Shown one piece after another: positions 61,200 through 64,000 of a stretch of 64,000 nt of DNA. Source of the DNA: Leucobacter komagatae (lineage in GTDB: Bacteria; Actinomycetota; Actinomycetes; Actinomycetales; Microbacteriaceae); NCBI RefSeq assembly GCF_006716085.1, contig NZ_VFON01000001.1, forward strand, positions 2,914,001-2,978,000, read 5' to 3'. Position numbers and translations under genes: made by a program. The notes beneath the pieces were generated by a model. The model saw nothing but the letters and a program-made list of their open reading frames with translations. It was not told where the DNA came from and did not search any database. How positions within the stretch are numbered: position 1 is the stretch's first letter; each line of letters starts with the position of its first letter.

Positions 61200-62912
61200 C
61201 TACCCGGGGCGCTTCGCCGGAACGACCCCGGGGATCGGTTCGGCCTCGAGCGCCGTGAGCGCGAGTAGCACCCGAGCACGCTCGAGCGGGTCGTCGAGGT
61301 CGCGCCCGAGCCGCACCTGGGCCTCGCCAACGAGCCGCCTCACGGTGTTTCGGTGTAGCCCGAGTTCGCGAGCGCTGCGATCCCACGAGCCGTGTTGACG
61401 CAACCAGCTCGTGAGCGCCCCGCGCTGCTCCACCGTGTCGGCGGTGAGGATCGGCGCGAGCCACTGCGCGGCGGCGGCGCGCGCGACGGCCGGATCCGCT
61501 GCCGCCCCGAGTGGCCAGCTCGCCTCGGACGGAGGCGCCGTACCGTCGACGTGGGTGCCAATGTGGAGCGCCGCCCGCGCGAGCTCCTCGGCCTCCTGCA
61601 TCGCGCTCGGAAGCTCAAGCAGCGGGTGCGGCCTGCTCACGGCGAGGAGCCACCCGAGCTGCCCCGCGTGTTCGAGCTCGCTGAGCGTCGGCGCGCTCGC
61701 GACGAACGCGCGCAGTTGCTTCGCGCGGTGCTCGACGAGCGGGGTGTGCAGCAGCTGGCGAAGCCAGTTGGTGTCGGAGGCGACGGTTTCGCCGGCGGGA
61801 ACCGGGTCACCCGCGGTCGCCACATTAGGATCTCGCATCGCGATCACCGCGTGCGCCGTCCGCGCGCCCCCGCCGAGTGAATTGGCGAGGAGCCGCGCGA
61901 ACCGATCGCGCTCGGCGCCGAGGATCTGGGAGCCGTGCCGCTCCATGAGCAACTGCATGAGCAGTTGGTCGACGGCCATTGACTGCGCCGCGGGCAGCTG
62001 GAGCAGCAGCCCGACGAGGTTTGCCGCGAGCTGGAGCGCGGTGAGGTCGATGCGCGTGAGGCGCGGGGTGCGTCCGATGGAAAGGATCGCGCTGCCGTCG
62101 ACGCCCCGGTTCCGTGAGGTGCGCGGCGTCGCCTCGTGCGCGGCGACCTCGTAGTCGACGCCTCCCGCGCGCACGGTCGTGAAGGCCGTGGACGGCCCGC
62201 CCTTTGCTCCGCGGGGCCGGCGGAGGCGCTCGTCAAACTCGGCGAACATCTCCGTCAGAGCGAGCTCCTGCGGCAGGTCGCCCCCGAGGTACAGCTCGTC
62301 TCCGATGCGGAGCGCGGCCCAACTGCCACGCTCCGTCGCGAGCCGCTCGACGAGTCGCTGCGCCGGCCGGTGCTGCAGCACGGCCTCGGTGAGGTGCCTG
62401 GCGAGCGTGTTCATGTGCTCGAGCGCGCGGGTGCGCTCGGTCTCGAGGGCGCGGTTGACGATGCTCGTGACCGCCGCAAAGTAGATCGGGGGCGGCAGCA
62501 CGATGAGCGGGAAGTTTGCCTCGCGGCAGGCCGCGAGGAGCGTCGCCGGGATTTCGGCGTGCACGGGTTCGAGCCCGAACACGAGCGCCGAGACCCCGCT
62601 CGCTCGTAGCCGCGCGATGTAGTCGCGGTCGTGCTCGGCGTCGTCGGCGAAGGCGAGCCCGGTCACCATGAGGAGGTCACCGGGCAGCATGTACTGGCCC
62701 GGGTCCTCGAGCTCGATCACGATCGCCGCGGCGACCGGGGTGCTGCGGATTTGCGCGGCGAGGCCCGGGTCGGCGGCGAGCACTCCGGGGGAGGGCGAGG
62801 CAAGCTCAGCCTGCAGTGATGGCTCGTCGAGCAGCGTCGCGAGCGGCACCGTCGCCCGGTCAAGATACTCGGGTCCGTCGTGCACGCCGCCTCCGCTCAA
62901 AAGATGATTCAT
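61200..62912 (-). CDS. PucR-family transcriptional regulator
   Basis: A 570-residue regulator. The N-terminal PucR sensor domain (~12-150) includes AAAIVIELEDPGQYMLPGDLLMVTGL and LVFGLEPVHAEIPATLLAACREANFPL. The C-terminal HTH_30 (~505-560) has WLRQHGSWDRSARELGLHRNTVRRLV. PucR proteins usually activate purine or amino-acid breakdown genes. It diverges from the symporter across 138 bp holding a TGAATTCA palindrome. The ATG at 62912 is near a TAGATT box. Confidence 0.9.
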   Translation of the reverse strand: MNHLLSGGGVHDGPEYLDRATVPLATLLDEPSLQAELASPSPGVLAADPGLAAQIRSTPVAAAIVIELEDPGQYMLPGDLLMVTGLAFADDAEHDRDYIARLRASGVSALVFGLEPVHAEIPATLLAACREANFPLIVLPPPIYFAAVTSIVNRALETERTRALEHMNTLARHLTEAVLQHRPAQRLVERLATERGSWAALRIGDELYLGGDLPQELALTEMFAEFDERLRRPRGAKGGPSTAFTTVRAGGVDYEVAAHEATPRTSRNRGVDGSAILSIGRTPRLTRIDLTALQLAANLVGLLLQLPAAQSMAVDQLLMQLLMERHGSQILGAERDRFARLLANSLGGGARTAHAVIAMRDPNVATAGDPVPAGETVASDTNWLRQLLHTPLVEHRAKQLRAFVASAPTLSELEHAGQLGWLLAVSRPHPLLELPSAMQEAEELARAALHIGTHVDGTAPPSEASWPLGAAADPAVARAAAAQWLAPILTADTVEQRGALTSWLRQHGSWDRSARELGLHRNTVRRLVGEAQVRLGRDLDDPLERARVLLALTALEAEPIPGVVPAKRPG

Positions 62913-63050
62913 CCCATTGTGAATTCAATCTAGGATAAATCGTCGTCGTATTCCTCGCGAATCCTGAGTACCTTCCCTAGAAGAAACACGCAGTCGGCGT
63001 CGACACCACGGATCGGTGTCGATCCACACCACCGGATCAAGGAGGACACT
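62913..63050 (+). promoter_or_regulatory. Intergenic control region with palindrome and leader hairpin upstream of the symporter
   Basis: The 138-bp gap between pucR and the symporter holds the palindrome TGAATTCA (62920-62927), a TAGGAT -10-like box (62931-62936) and a leader of ~105 nt. In the leader TCGACACC (63000-63007) pairs perfectly with GGTGTCGA (63015-63022) around ACGGATC, while GATCC (63021-63025) can instead pair with GGATC (63034-63038), next to the AAGGAGG ribosome site. Alternative pairing could control translation. Confidence 0.4.
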
Positions 63051-64000
63051 GTGGTCCTGGACTACATCATCATTGCCGCGTATCTCGTCGGCATCCTCGG
63101 CGTCGGCTACTGGGGCATGAAGCGCTCCAAGTCGAAGAGCGACTACCTCGTCGCAGGCCGCAGGCTCGGCGGCTTCATGTACTCGGGCGCGATGAGCGCC
63201 ATCGTGCTCGGCGGCGCTTCGACCGTTGGTGGCATCGGCCTCGGCTGGGAGTACGGCATCTCGGGCGCCTGGCTCGTCACCTGCATCGGCCTCGGCATCC
63301 TCGTGCTGAGCGCGTTCCTCGCGAAGCGCATCGTGAAGCTCAAGGTCACGACCGTCACCGAGATGCTCGACCTGCGGTACGGCGGCTCGAACGGACTCAT
63401 CTCGGGCATCGTGATGTTCCTGTACACGCTCATGCTCACCGTGACCTCGACGCTCGCCTACGCGACGATCTTCCACGTACTGTTCGGCATTTCGAACGTG
63501 TGGGGCGTCGTCATCGGTGGCTCGATCGTCGCCGTCTACTCGATCATGGGCGGCATGTGGTCGATCACCATGACCGACGTCGTGCAGTTCGTCATTAAGA
63601 CCGTCGGCATGTTCCTGCTGCTGCTTCCGATCGCCCTCATGACCGCCTCGGACGAGGCCGGCGGCTGGGCCGGTATACGTGAGCGCCTCGGCGACTCGTT
63701 CTTCTCGCCGTGGTCGATCGGCGGCATGACCATCGTCACCTACGTCATCGTGTACACCCTCGGCCTGCTCATCGGGCAAGACATCTGGCAGCGCGTCGTC
63801 ACGGCCCGCACCCCGCGCGTCGCGAAGTGGGGCGGCATTGCCTCGGGCGTGTACTGCCTGCTCTACGCGTTCGCCGGTGCCCTCATCGGTATGGCGGCGC
63901 GTGTGCTCTTCCCCGACATGCCGAACCGCGACGACGCGTTCGCGTTCATGGCGCAGGAGATGCTGCCGCCCGGCGTCCGCGGTATCGTTCTCGCCGCGGC
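63051..64000 (+). CDS. Sodium:solute symporter (SSS family), C terminus off the window
   Basis: About 316 residues are visible; the gene leaves the window at 64000. The N-terminal helices have VLDYIIIAAYLVGILGVGYWGMKR, DYLVAGRRLGGFMYSGAMSAIVLGGASTVGGIG and further helices, matching the LeuT-fold SSS family that imports solutes with Na+. At least eight helices are visible. The GTG at 63051 has a strong AAGGAGG site. Together with the ureohydrolase and PucR genes it is probably the uptake system for a guanidino compound, polyamine or purine derivative, which is inferred from position. Confidence 0.9.
   Translation, partial: MVLDYIIIAAYLVGILGVGYWGMKRSKSKSDYLVAGRRLGGFMYSGAMSAIVLGGASTVGGIGLGWEYGISGAWLVTCIGLGILVLSAFLAKRIVKLKVTTVTEMLDLRYGGSNGLISGIVMFLYTLMLTVTSTLAYATIFHVLFGISNVWGVVIGGSIVAVYSIMGGMWSITMTDVVQFVIKTVGMFLLLLPIALMTASDEAGGWAGIRERLGDSFFSPWSIGGMTIVTYVIVYTLGLLIGQDIWQRVVTARTPRVAKWGGIASGVYCLLYAFAGALIGMAARVLFPDMPNRDDAFAFMAQEMLPPGVRGIVLAA

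Noticed and set aside
63000..63022. Guanidine-II (mini-ykkC) riboswitch before the symporter
   Set aside because: The loop contains ACGG, but it is a 7-nt loop rather than an ACGR tetraloop and the second required hairpin with the same loop is missing.

Overview
The window is a stretch of high-GC actinobacterial chromosome. The evidence is GTG/TTG starts, mycothiol functions (Mca, mycoredoxin), LPXTG anchoring, PHO-box style regulation and many leaderless genes with a TANNNT box 6-7 nt before the start codon. The gene mix fits Microbacteriaceae, perhaps a Leucobacter-like genus; that placement is inference.

Layout. 1-1705: secreted metallophosphoesterase, cut by the left edge. 1.9-9.1 kb: mutY diverging from truB, two small membrane proteins, ribF, an SNF2-type helicase and a phosphofructokinase with an unusual GGNG active-site motif. 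9.1-9.45 kb: repeat-rich intergenic mosaic. 9.4-16.9 kb: AbiEi/nuclease-like protein, mycoredoxin, PHO-box-preceded phosphate transporter, aldehyde dehydrogenase, AI-2E family transporter and ilvA. 17-24 kb: greA, DUF4307 protein, mca, recQ, hemolysin III-like protein, uppS and an SAH/MTA-deaminase-like amidohydrolase. 24.2-26.3 kb: luxS and an MTA/SAH nucleosidase-like gene, so three enzymes of S-adenosylhomocysteine metabolism lie within 3.5 kb. 26.3-31 kb: small zinc proteins, a second AI-2E transporter, a Nudix-LOG fusion, a pirin-GNAT fusion and a DUF3817 protein.

31.4-40.3 kb: one gene for a 2,956-residue wall-anchored surface protein (signal peptide, von Willebrand A domain, tandem Ig-like modules, LPVTG anchor). 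40.4-45 kb: POT peptide transporter, an AhpD-like/membrane/TetR group diverging across a 22-bp palindrome from an FBP (EF-G-binding-like) zinc protein, and a lipoprotein. 45.2-46.5 kb: an intact IS1249-like element with 8-bp target duplications, beside tRNA-Ser(CGA). 46.7-53 kb: radA, mqo, HAD phosphatase, argF-argH. 53.3-59.2 kb: a coiled-coil protein with a 54-bp tandem repeat, an ABC/FtsX-like exporter pair, tyrS and a membrane dipeptidase. 59.4-64 kb: XRE-cupin regulator, ureohydrolase, PucR regulator and a sodium:solute symporter (cut by the right edge), a likely guanidino-compound or polyamine uptake and breakdown locus.

Three patterns recur. Leaderless promoters fix many start codons. 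G-rich 6-7-mer microsatellites, all G-rich on the + strand, sit in intergenic gaps beside GC hairpins. Several genes have structured or operator-like leaders. Nothing here is a CRISPR array, prophage or large mobile island. The most unusual items are the giant adhesin, the two fusion genes and the microsatellite-hairpin elements.
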